Position numbers and translations under genes: made by a program
Source: Methanobacterium sp. Maddingley MBC34
GTDB taxonomy: Archaea > Methanobacteriota > Methanobacteria > Methanobacteriales > Methanobacteriaceae
Assembly (NCBI GenBank): GCA_000309865.1
Contig: AMGN01000031.1
Location: 1 to 7,910 of the forward strand
Direction: 5' to 3'
DNA: 7,910 nucleotides
Shown here: one piece after another, positions 1 through 7,136 of the stretch
Numbering within the stretch: the first letter of the stretch is position 1
How the letters are laid out: each line of letters starts with the position of its first letter
Notes under the pieces: model-generated
Database searches by the model: none
Told to the model about the DNA's origin: nothing
The model's input: only the letters and a program-made list of their open reading frames with translations

Positions 1-1095
<1,095 letters not shown>

Positions 1096-1114
1096 ATTTG
1101 GGATAAATTTAATT

Positions 1115-1489
<375 letters not shown>

Positions 1490-1531
1490 GTTAAAAAATA
1501 AATAACTTAAAACCAGGTAAAAAGATAAACG

Positions 1532-1572
<41 letters not shown>

Positions 1573-1575
1573 TAT

Positions 1576-1584
1576 TTTATATAT
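1576..1584 (+). promoter_or_regulatory. TATA-box candidate upstream of tRNA-Ser
   Basis: The sequence TTTATATAT matches the archaeal box A (TATA) pattern closely. It lies between rpsJ and the tRNA gene, about 80 bases before the mature tRNA. Transcription would begin about 25 bases downstream, giving a leader that contains the paired elements at 1600-1635. A closer weak AT-rich box at 1650-1659 is the alternative, but it sits too near the tRNA. The match is seen; use as a promoter is inferred. Confidence 0.35.
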
Positions 1585-1599
1585 TAATCCTTTTTTACC

Positions 1600-1635
1600 G
1601 GGATATTCTAATCCCAACCTTTTAAAAAAAGGTTG
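1600..1635. other. Two adjacent hairpins in the rpsJ to tRNA-Ser gap
   Basis: GGGAT (1600-1604) pairs with ATCCC (1611-1615). Immediately next, CAACCTTTT (1615-1623) pairs perfectly with AAAAGGTTG (1627-1635) around three A residues. The structures could end rpsJ transcription or fold in a pre-tRNA leader. The second stem is mainly A-T pairs. A T run (1591-1596) lies on their left side, so they also resemble a terminator for transcription from the other strand. Confidence 0.4.
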
Positions 1636-1661
1636 ATCAAAAAAATAGGCATAAATAATCG

Positions 1662-1751
<90 letters not shown>

Positions 1752-1763
1752 TTCCTACTCTAA

Positions 1764-1778
1764 CTTTTAGCTTTTTTT
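1764..1778 (+). terminator. T-rich terminator after tRNA-Ser
   Basis: TTTTAG followed by seven T residues (1772-1778) begins about 15 bases after the mature tRNA end. Archaeal RNA polymerase commonly stops at such oligo-T tracts without needing a hairpin. It would separate tRNA-Ser transcription from the TPR gene downstream. Confidence 0.5.
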
Positions 1779-1822
1779 AAAACTATTTCTAATTTCTCTG
1801 TTTCTGAAACTATTACTCATGG

Positions 1823-1872
1823 TTTTATACCACATGGGATAATATCATAAATTAGTATGTTAAGATATTATC
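1823..1872 (+). promoter_or_regulatory. Promoter and operator-like palindromes of the TPR gene
   Basis: TTTTATAC (1823-1830) is a TATA-like box. Downstream lie GATAATATC (1838-1846) and GATATTATC (1864-1872), which are exact reverse complements. Each is itself a palindrome of the form GATA-N-TATC, and their centres are 26 bases apart. They would flank the expected transcription start and could bind a dimeric regulator, or pair to form a hairpin in the leader. The AT-rich context makes coincidence possible. Confidence 0.4.
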
Positions 1873-1899
1873 AAAATCCCTCGAAATCAGGAGTAATTT

Positions 1900-2556
1900 A
1901 TGAAATCCAGAATTAGAACATCATTTGCAATACAATCTTTTTTCTTACTTTTCCTGTTTGCAGATAATTTTTTTTCATTTTTTAACCAATCAAAATCTTT
2001 CTCCTTATTTTTTATATTAACTATACCACCAGTCTTTGTAGTGACTTTATGTGGTGAAATAGCATATTTTAACAAAAAAATTGTTTTAACAATTTTGGCT
2101 GTTGTTTTAGCTTTAACAATTGGATTAATATCATATCAACCATTTAATCCCGGTGTTGATATAATGCAATATTATGAAATCGCTGGACTTTCAACCATTG
2201 TCGTTATTGCAATGGTTTTATGGGCATTTAAAGAATGGGATAAGATTGAAAAAGCAGTGAAACAGTACGATGACATTCTCGAAATGAATCCCTATGATAT
2301 TACATCATTAAATAATAAAGGAGTGGAGTTAGCCAATCTGAAAAAGCATAAATGGGCAATGGAATATTTTGATAAGGCATTAAAAGTAGATCCTAATGAT
2401 TCTGCTGCATTGCACAACAAAGGGGTTCTCATCACTAAATTCAAAAAAACTAGAAAAGATACTAATAAAGCTAATGAGTATTTTGATCGGGCATTAGAAG
2501 CAGATCCAGCGTTTGAAAATGCTAAAAGTTCTGGGAAGATAATTTTGGAAACTTAA
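1900..2556 (+). CDS. Membrane-anchored tetratricopeptide repeat protein
   Basis: The 218-residue protein has hydrophobic segments at about residues 9-28, 34-52, 60-78 and 94-110. A soluble C-terminal half with TPR repeats follows. A partial repeat (about 114-131) is followed by a full one at about 133-166 with the typical G141, A153, F157, A160 and P165. Another at about 168-203 keeps G175, A191, F195, A198 and P203 but has a four-residue insertion (KKTRKD region). TPR repeats bind other proteins, so this is probably a membrane scaffold; the partner is unknown. The ATG has AGGAG at 1889-1893, six bases upstream. The gene is very AT-rich compared with tuf and rpsJ. It stands alone between the intact and broken tRNA-Ser copies, which suggests acquisition. 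Fold assignment is solid; function is unknown. Confidence 0.85.
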   Translation: MKSRIRTSFAIQSFFLLFLFADNFFSFFNQSKSFSLFFILTIPPVFVVTLCGEIAYFNKKIVLTILAVVLALTIGLISYQPFNPGVDIMQYYEIAGLSTIVVIAMVLWAFKEWDKIEKAVKQYDDILEMNPYDITSLNNKGVELANLKKHKWAMEYFDKALKVDPNDSAALHNKGVLITKFKKTRKDTNKANEYFDRALEADPAFENAKSSGKIILET

Positions 2557-2568
2557 CTAAAAAAGTGG

Positions 2569-2652
<84 letters not shown>

Positions 2653-2825
2653 TACATCATTTTAAAGAATTTATTATTGCTCAAAGTAATTCAACCCGCT
2701 TAGTTTTCGATGCGTAAAATCAGAGATTTTGAACAGTTTAACTGAGGATAAATCCCAAATTCAATGCTAATTTTAACTGAATATCATATCTATTAATTTC
2801 TATAATTTCAAGCATTATAACCTAG

Positions 2826-3377
2826 TTAGACTTGATCAGTGAAGCTAATAGGCTCTCTTTTAATTGTTTCATGCACTTTTTTTAGGTCCCCACAATAACT
2901 GCATTTATAAGTTCTAGTAATGAAGGTTGTTGTAGGGCCATTTTTTGTTGTAATTTCTCTTACATCTGGCTTAACATCCTCTTTATAAGCAAATTCATGA
3001 TTACATTGTTTGCATTTTGAAAATTTATAATAATCCGACGGTAAAATAAATATAATGCCTCCAATTAGTCCCATAACTATAAAAAAAGCAAATACGTAGA
3101 AATCATAAGGATAATAAAGAAAAAATCTTCCAAAACCGTTTAAGATTACTAAAAAGACAAATGAAATAATAGCACCTAAAATTCCAATTTTAACCAGATT
3201 GTATCCGATATATCTTGCATTATATATGCCAATTGTGTTAACAAAAAGGTGGGCAAGAACTTTACGCAGCAAAACATTTTTTTTACGTCCCTTGTAACGC
3301 CTTGCATCATACTCCTCTCTATGTTTCGCACGATTAAAATTTTTAGAGTCCTTATTGATAGTTTTAATTATTTTCAA
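2826..3377 (-). CDS. Two-helix membrane protein with C-terminal zinc ribbon
   Basis: The 183-residue protein starts with a strongly basic region (residues 1-43, many K and R). Two transmembrane helices follow at about 61-80 and 92-113, then a C-terminal domain with C122-x2-C125 and C159-x2-C162. Four cysteines in two CxxC knuckles indicate a treble-clef or zinc-ribbon metal site. I do not recognise a named family. The only usable start is TTG at 3375-3377: the upstream frame closes at a TAG six codons earlier with no other start codon between, and GGTGGGAG lies directly before the TTG. The spacing is short. The gene is alone on its strand. The ribbon is at the opposite end from those of the 5240-7028 cluster, so it is not a simple paralogue. 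It may bind protein or nucleic acid at the membrane; this is inference. Confidence 0.75.
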   Translation of the reverse strand: MKIIKTINKDSKNFNRAKHREEYDARRYKGRKKNVLLRKVLAHLFVNTIGIYNARYIGYNLVKIGILGAIISFVFLVILNGFGRFFLYYPYDFYVFAFFIVMGLIGGIIFILPSDYYKFSKCKQCNHEFAYKEDVKPDVREITTKNGPTTTFITRTYKCSYCGDLKKVHETIKREPISFTDQV

Positions 3378-3430
3378 GCTCCCACCAACTGACTACAGTA
3401 AAAATTTTCCAATGATTCTTATTTTTAGAT

Positions 3431-3442
3431 GTATATATTAAT
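3431..3442 (-). promoter_or_regulatory. TATA-box candidate for the 2826-3377 gene
   Basis: On the minus strand this reads TTAATATATAC, an archaeal TATA-like box. It is about 55-65 bases before the TTG start, predicting a leader near 30 bases. AT-rich surroundings lower confidence. Confidence 0.35.
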
Positions 3443-3497
3443 TAAGGATATATTAAATATTAGTAAAAAATTAATAGAAAAATAGGAAACTAGCATT

Positions 3498-3644
3498 TCA
3501 TTGAAATTTACGAGTTCTTCTGCAAAATCTTTGTTCATTATATATTTCATGATTAGCTTTGTTCCTTTTGGTTCGAATGTGACCTACCCAAATCTCTATT
3601 GCCTTGTATAAATGCTGAAATTCGAAAAATGTTTCGTATATACG
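3498..3644 (-). pseudogene. Possible coding relic, 48 codons without a start
   Basis: On the minus strand the frame from 3644 to the TGA at 3498-3500 reads 48 codons with a protein-like mix of residues, including HLYKAIEIWVGHIRTKRNK and NEQRFCRRTRKFQ. It has no start codon or ribosome binding site and opens directly after a TGA. It may be a fragment of a lost gene, or chance. I cannot name a family. Confidence 0.2.
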
Positions 3645-3768
3645 TCAAGCAACTAATAAAGAGATAAAAAAGCTTTTAGATATGATTTAATAGGAAAAAC
3701 GGTGAAAGCACAACAACACTTTACATTTTTAAGTAGTTGACGTAATGGTTGACGCAAATAATATTTTT
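3635..3768 (+). promoter_or_regulatory. Promoter region with TTGACG repeats upstream of the SpoIIM-like gene
   Basis: CGTATATACG (3635-3644) is a perfect 10-bp palindrome with a TATA core, running into TACGTCAA (3641-3648). The reverse complement of that, TTGACGTA, recurs at 3737-3744, and a variant direct copy, TTGACGCA, lies 12 bases further on (3749-3756). The AT-rich box AATAATATTTTT at 3757-3768 follows at once and would place a transcription start near 3790, about 35 bases before the gene. The repeats could be an operator or activator site. The repeats are seen; the role is inferred. Confidence 0.4.
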
Positions 3769-3825
3769 GGACCATTTAATAAAATGTAAATGATAAAGAA
3801 AAGTGGAAATAAGGAGAATTTTATT

Positions 3826-4500
3826 ATGTCTAAAATGATTTCAGATAACAATTTTTTGAATAAGTACTCCGGAGTTATTACAGGTCTTTATAATCGAAAT
3901 AAGACGGTTTTAACTCTTTCAGTAGTTATATTTTTTGGATTCTTATTTTTAGGTATTTTAATTGGTTACTTTTCATCAGATTTTATTGGAAATCTCCTGA
4001 AAAATTATGTTAAGTTACTTCATGAAAGTAATGTTGAACTAACTACACTTTCATTATTCCTGCACAATCTTAAAGCTGCGCTTATTGCATACTTTGGTGG
4101 AATAATTGGAATAATTCCAGTAGGGGCCTTATCTTCTAACGGATTCGTTTATGGGGCTTTTTTAGGATATTTAATACATGGTGCTATTGTAACCAGTTCC
4201 GGAGTTTTAAAACCGGTACATTTTATTATTTACACTCTGCCTCATGGTATATTTGAAATTCCAGGATTTATTATAGCATGTGCTGCAGGGTTCCGGCTTA
4301 CAACCCTGGTTATAGGGGTAATAAAAAGCATGATGAGGAAAACACCCATAAGTGATCATTACTGGAAATTGAAGGATTCTCTAGCATTGCTTGCAATTGC
4401 CATAGTCTTAATCTTTATTGCAGCCATTATTGAAGCTAATATTACCATATCTGTGGGAAATTACATTACCAATTTAAATTTATCAGTTTCTGGCATATAA
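3826..4500 (+). CDS. SpoIIM/DUF95-family integral membrane protein
   Basis: The protein is about 224 residues with five likely membrane segments. Counting from the chosen start these are roughly 28-49, 78-100, 103-124, 130-156 and 184-205. The central part carries the hallmarks of the stage II sporulation protein M (DUF95) family: a small-residue-rich helix pair (YFGGIIGIIPVGALSSNG) followed by TLPHGIFEIPG and a final hydrophobic segment ending in GFRL. In bacteria SpoIIM works in peptidoglycan remodelling during engulfment. Archaea do not sporulate, so the role here is unknown and may concern membrane organisation or transport. The start at 3826 is chosen because AAGGAG (3811-3816) lies nine bases before it. 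An in-frame ATG at 3790 would add 12 residues but lacks a binding site. No operon partner is evident. Confidence 0.85.
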   Translation: MSKMISDNNFLNKYSGVITGLYNRNKTVLTLSVVIFFGFLFLGILIGYFSSDFIGNLLKNYVKLLHESNVELTTLSLFLHNLKAALIAYFGGIIGIIPVGALSSNGFVYGAFLGYLIHGAIVTSSGVLKPVHFIIYTLPHGIFEIPGFIIACAAGFRLTTLVIGVIKSMMRKTPISDHYWKLKDSLALLAIAIVLIFIAAIIEANITISVGNYITNLNLSVSGI

Positions 4501-4609
4501 TTCAAGAAAAAAAGTTGATAATGAATGAGGGAGTTGACTTTGCTAAACTGGCAGAAGAGTTTTTCATGGACATTTTTTTAGACATGTAATGATTATCCAA
4601 AATTATATT

Positions 4610-4642
4610 GTTAATTGAAATAATATAATAATAGTAATTAAC
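4610..4642 (+). promoter_or_regulatory. AT-rich promoter candidate with inverted repeat upstream of the PepSY-like gene
   Basis: GTTAATT (4610-4616) and AATTAAC (4636-4642) are exact inverted repeats around an AT-only stretch with TATA-like content. They lie 65-97 bases before the start at 4707. A second AT-rich box, CAATATATC at 4661-4669, is nearer. Either could serve as the TATA element. In such AT-rich DNA both may be coincidental. Confidence 0.3.
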
Positions 4643-4706
4643 AGGATCACGTTTACATCAAACAATATATCATTCTAACTCAAATAAGATTTAAAGGGGG
4701 GATATA

Positions 4707-5147
4707 ATGAATAAGAGAAATATTCTTATTTTAATAGTGGTGGTGCTGCTAATTATGGTTGTTGCAGTTGGATACTTCCTAATGCAGTCATTAAGCAACG
4801 TTACTCCAAACGTTACCAACAACACCACTACTAACAACACTATCCAGGTTAATGTACAGCAGAATCAGGCTAACCAAACTCAATCCAATTTTATATCTGC
4901 ATCCAAAGCTAAATCAATCGCATCTAACTATTTAACTTCTGATTCTAAGAATGTGAATTTAGAAGCAGGTACTCCATCATTAAAAGGAAGTGTATATTAT
5001 GTTCCAATGGTTGTGGCTAATGATTATTCACAATCCGCTAAAGGAACAGTTGTGGGTTATGTTAAAGTAGATGCTAAAACCGGCACAGTATTGGGGACAG
5101 AAACTTGGGATATTGAAACAGGTGAATCCATAGAAGAACCACCTTAG
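4707..5147 (+). CDS. Exported or membrane-anchored PepSY-like domain protein
   Basis: The 146-residue protein begins MNKR followed by one very hydrophobic helix (about residues 5-27), a signal peptide or membrane anchor. No lipobox cysteine is seen. Residues 30-60 are a low-complexity linker of N, T and Q with several N-x-S/T sequons (N31, N35, N38, N39, N43, N56), consistent with an archaeal N-glycosylated stalk outside the cell. Residues 62-136 resemble a PepSY domain: an N-terminal helix ISASKAKSIASNYL, a strand region with YYVPMVV, and the typical end GYVKVDAKTGTVLG. PepSY domains are often linked to protease inhibition or cell-surface functions; the target here is unknown. The ATG follows AGGGGGG (4695-4701) by five bases. 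The tail is acidic (EEPP). It is transcribed alone and convergently with the zinc-ribbon cluster. Confidence 0.8.
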   Translation: MNKRNILILIVVVLLIMVVAVGYFLMQSLSNVTPNVTNNTTTNNTIQVNVQQNQANQTQSNFISASKAKSIASNYLTSDSKNVNLEAGTPSLKGSVYYVPMVVANDYSQSAKGTVVGYVKVDAKTGTVLGTETWDIETGESIEEPP

Positions 5148-5173
5148 TACTGCAATGGGGATTCTTAGATTAA

Positions 5174-5239
5174 TCAACCAAAACCGCCTAAAAACATTAT
5201 AATGGCTGAAATTGTAGTATGTTCAACGGTAAGTCCACT
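5174..5239 (-). other. In-frame open extension beyond the stop of member A
   Basis: Directly after the TGA of the 5240-5518 gene, 21 codons continue in frame to a second TGA and include a hydrophobic segment (ISAIIMFLGGFG). It may be the former C-terminus of member A. The length is short enough for chance. Selenocysteine or readthrough is not supported by anything seen here. Confidence 0.3.
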
Positions 5240-5518
5240 TCAACCGGAGAAATATGCCCTATAAATTAATAACGCTGGAAGGGCCATTAATATTAAAACA
5301 GCCACAATGGAAAGTATGAGTAACCAAGTCCTGTCAGATGTTTTTTCCTTTTTTATTCCTTCATCAGCAGGGATATAATCCTGTCTACGCTTCAGATCAT
5401 AACTTGAAAGATAGTACCCTATTTCACCACCACAATGGCACACATTTAAGTCATCAAGTGATTCCCCTTTTTGGGGTTGATACCTTTTACCGCATTTGTT
5501 GCATTTTAAATAACCCAT
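5240..5518 (-). CDS. Zinc-ribbon membrane protein, cluster member A (possibly shortened)
   Basis: The 92-residue protein opens MGYLKCNKCGKRYQ and carries C6-x2-C9 and C27-x-C29 (VCHCGGEIGYY), the zinc ribbon shared by the whole cluster. A charged linker (about residues 40-64) and a single transmembrane helix (about 65-87) follow. Members B and C have more membrane sequence and are 121 and 136 residues long. The frame stays open for 21 codons beyond the TGA at 5240-5242 and reads LTVEHTTISAIIMFLGGFG before TGA at 5174-5176, so this member may have lost its C-terminus to a stop mutation. GGAAG about seven bases before the ATG is a modest ribosome binding site. It lies 59 bases after member B and is probably in the same transcript. 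Function unknown; the ribbon is probably cytoplasmic. Confidence 0.75.
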   Translation of the reverse strand: MGYLKCNKCGKRYQPQKGESLDDLNVCHCGGEIGYYLSSYDLKRRQDYIPADEGIKKEKTSDRTWLLILSIVAVLILMALPALLIYRAYFSG

Positions 5519-5577
5519 ATTCTTACTTCCACAATAATTTCTATAACTCCCAATTATTTACTCTAACTAGGAATAAA

Positions 5578-5943
5578 TCATTTTTTTATTAATAAAAAGC
5601 AGACTAGGGCTATCATAAGTCCCAAGATGATTTCAATAACATAAAAAATGAATTGGTTTCCGAAATCCATTTTACCATTTATCCCAGCCATAATACCCAA
5701 TGTTATACCCCCATAAATTTGAATTACTACAAAGCCAACCCCTAAAATAATTAAAAGTTTCATTAAAGGGCTGGTTTTTTTGGATTTGTTTTCATGATTT
5801 ATGGGTTTATACCCTCTTTTATGCCCCTGGTCATCATAAAATTCCAGTTTTCCCCCGCAACCACAGCTTTTGAATTCACCTGGTAATTCTCCGGGCTTGA
5901 GATCGTAGCGTCCACCACAGGATTTACATAATAAATATCCCAT
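5578..5943 (-). CDS. Zinc-ribbon membrane protein, cluster member B
   Basis: This 121-residue paralogue of the neighbouring genes starts MGYLLCKSCGGRYDL with C6-x2-C9 and C27-x-C29 (SCGCGGKLEFYDD), and keeps the RGYKPI motif at 43-48. Over the first 48 residues it matches member C at 35 positions. After a basic linker come hydrophobic segments at about 60-87 and 98-118, and the end is LIKK. The ATG lies one base from the stop of member C, and its GGAGAA site lies inside the end of member C, so the two are almost certainly cotranscribed and translationally coupled. The zinc ribbon is conserved while the membrane part differs, suggesting a common partner for the ribbon and divergent membrane roles. 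No known function. Confidence 0.8.
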   Translation of the reverse strand: MGYLLCKSCGGRYDLKPGELPGEFKSCGCGGKLEFYDDQGHKRGYKPINHENKSKKTSPLMKLLIILGVGFVVIQIYGGITLGIMAGINGKMDFGNQFIFYVIEIILGLMIALVCFLLIKK

Positions 5944-5944
5944 A

Positions 5945-6355
5945 TTAATCTTCTCCAGATTCTCCTATATTTGCCCTGTTTTTTCGTCTTTTTCTAAATA
6001 TGAACCATAAAAGGCCTAAAATAATTGCAATAAGGATTCCAAAGAAAATAGCGAATAAGTATGTTCCTCCAGACGGTCCAAAGTATTCTATTCCTACTAG
6101 TAGGAAATATATTACCAGACCGCCTCCGTATGCAAATAATAAATAGCCACCTACAATAACAATTAAGATTTTAATTATAGGGTGTATTTTTGAACCTTTT
6201 TTTACAGAATAGATTGGTTTGTATCCTCGCCTACGTCCTTTATCATCATAGAATTCCAGCTCTCCTCCGCAACTGCACCTTTCAAAATCTCCAGGTGATT
6301 CTCCTGGTTGCAGCTGGTAACATCCCCCGCATGATTTACATTTTAAGTAACCCAT
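5945..6355 (-). CDS. Zinc-ribbon membrane protein, cluster member C
   Basis: This is the first gene of the minus-strand set, 136 residues. It starts MGYLKCKSCGGCYQL with C6-x2-C9, an extra C12, and C27-x-C29 (RCSCGGELEFYDD), then RGYKPI (43-48). Hydrophobic segments lie at about 58-90 and 98-120. The tail is strongly basic (RKRRKNR, 121-127) and then acidic (GESGED), which by the positive-inside rule puts the C-terminus in the cytoplasm. The start is well supported by AGGAG five bases before the ATG. The ribbon pattern MGYLxCxxCGGxYxLxPGESPxDF recurs, from memory, in many Methanobacteriales membrane proteins of unknown function. That family statement is recall, not a search result. Confidence 0.8.
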   Translation of the reverse strand: MGYLKCKSCGGCYQLQPGESPGDFERCSCGGELEFYDDKGRRRGYKPIYSVKKGSKIHPIIKILIVIVGGYLLFAYGGGLVIYFLLVGIEYFGPSGGTYLFAIFFGILIAIILGLLWFIFRKRRKNRANIGESGED

Positions 6356-6492
6356 TTTTACTCCTTATTGATTTATATTATGGGGATTGTTTTTTTTATT
6401 AATAAATCTTATTAAATGATTCAAAAAGCATTGTCTAACTAGTAGTCACAAATCGTATGGTCTTATTAATAATGAATAAATAACATAAGATT
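6356..6492. promoter_or_regulatory. Divergent promoter region with two identical 10-bp palindromes
   Basis: This 137-base gap separates the minus-strand gene set from the plus-strand frameshifted member. TTATTAATAA occurs at 6396-6405 and again at 6463-6472, each a perfect palindrome. On the minus strand the first lies about 40-50 bases before the member C start, in TATA-box range. The plus-strand ATG at 6493 has no clear ribosome binding site. The repeats may be paired TATA or operator elements; AT richness makes this tentative. Confidence 0.35.
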
Positions 6493-7028
6493 ATGTCCTA
6501 TTTGGTTTGTGATAAATGTGGGGGGCACTATGAGCTTCAATCGGGGGAAAAAGCAGAAGATTTTGACCTTACATGTGATGTGGGGGTAAACTAGAGTATA
6601 AAAAATCAATTAAGCTAGAAAATGAATTTAACAATCTGGATAATGAATTTAAAGATCTGGATAAGAGTTCTAGTATTTGGAAAAGAGTTATTAGTATTTC
6701 AGCCGGAGCCATAATCATAATCATAATATCAGTGCTTCTCAACCTAGAACTAGTTCGTTTTTGGGTTCTAAATTCTGGTAGTCCTTTATTCCTAACATAT
6801 TTCCTAACTTTAGTTTTCGCTGGGGGTTTAGTGGTTTTTATTGCTAGAGGGAACTACAGGGATGGTATTTACAATTGTGCGGCAGCTGGTTTAATAGGGG
6901 GAACAATGGCTTCTATTCTCAATGGGTATATGCCCTCATCTTTTGGATATTTCCTAATCCAAATGAGTTTCCTGTTTTCTTTTCTGGGAGGATTAATCGT
7001 AATTGTAATGATAAAACTAATAGAATAA
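6493..7028 (+). pseudogene. Zinc-ribbon membrane protein, cluster member D, broken by a one-base frameshift
   Basis: The first frame reads MSYLVCDKCGGHYELQSGE with C6-x2-C9, like its neighbours, but leaves frame near C28 and stops at a TAG (6592-6594) after 33 residues. The frame one base back continues from 6579 with CGGKLEY, completing the C-x-CGG half of the ribbon. It runs open to 7028 through a heptad-like linker and about four membrane helices. Restoring one base near 6577-6580 gives a protein of about 178 residues, longer than the other members. The GTG-initiated frame at 6732 is only its membrane part. There is no clear ribosome binding site before 6493. It is a recent pseudogene, a sequencing error or, less likely, a programmed frameshift. 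It is divergent from and paralogous to members A-C. Confidence 0.75.
6621..6662 (+). repeat. 21-bp tandem duplication in the linker of member D
   Basis: Two adjacent 21-base units (6621-6641 and 6642-6662) differ at only two bases. They encode NEFNNLD and NEFKDLD, two seven-residue repeats between the zinc ribbon and the membrane helices. The seven-residue period suggests a short coiled coil. The unit length keeps the frame, so the duplication was compatible with function when it arose. Confidence 0.85.
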
Positions 7029-7136
7029 AATCTCTAAAGTTAACTCTCAATTAGATTGATTGCATATTTTTGAATAAATATATAAAATGAGAATAAATTT
7101 TCTTCTTTTATCTGAAAAATGAATTAATTATTATAA
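7029..7136. other. Short convergent gap
   Basis: The gap is AT-rich and lies between the end of member D and the end of the acidic minus-strand gene. It contains short T and A runs usable as terminators (for example TTTTCTTCTTTT near 7098). No gene or strong structure is seen. Confidence 0.4.

Larger units (their letters stand above)
3378..3825. other. 448-base region without an intact gene
   Basis: This stretch separates the divergent 2826-3377 and 3826-4500 genes. It holds a minus-strand promoter candidate (3431-3442), a possible coding relic (3498-3644, minus), a palindrome with a TATA core (3635-3644), a pair of TTGACG repeats (3736-3758), an AT-rich box (3757-3768) and the ribosome binding site at 3811-3816. 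I see no tRNA, no CRISPR repeat and no intact coding region in it. Confidence 0.6.

Noticed and set aside
1887..2075. 62-codon minus-strand frame over the start of the TPR gene
   Set aside because: It is antisense to a well-supported gene and has a low-complexity composition.
3790..3825. 12-residue N-terminal extension of the SpoIIM-like protein
   Set aside because: The AAGGAG site is correctly spaced for the ATG at 3826, and the extension has no site of its own and is not hydrophobic or conserved-looking.
4521..4589. 22-codon plus-strand frame starting MNEGVDFAKLAEEFF
   Set aside because: It is very short with no ribosome binding site; it may be a small relic but there is nothing to support a gene.
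5240..5242. Selenocysteine at the TGA of member A
   Set aside because: There is no recognisable insertion element, and the member is a structural zinc-ribbon protein, not a redox enzyme.
6571..6594. Programmed -1 frameshift on the five-G run
   Set aside because: Slippage there would lose the fourth zinc-binding cysteine; a one-base deletion upstream explains the sequence better, and no downstream stem-loop stimulator was evident.
6732..7028. Standalone 98-residue membrane protein starting at GTG
   Set aside because: The frame continues upstream without a stop to the CGG half of the zinc ribbon at 6579, so it is the C-terminal part of frameshifted member D.
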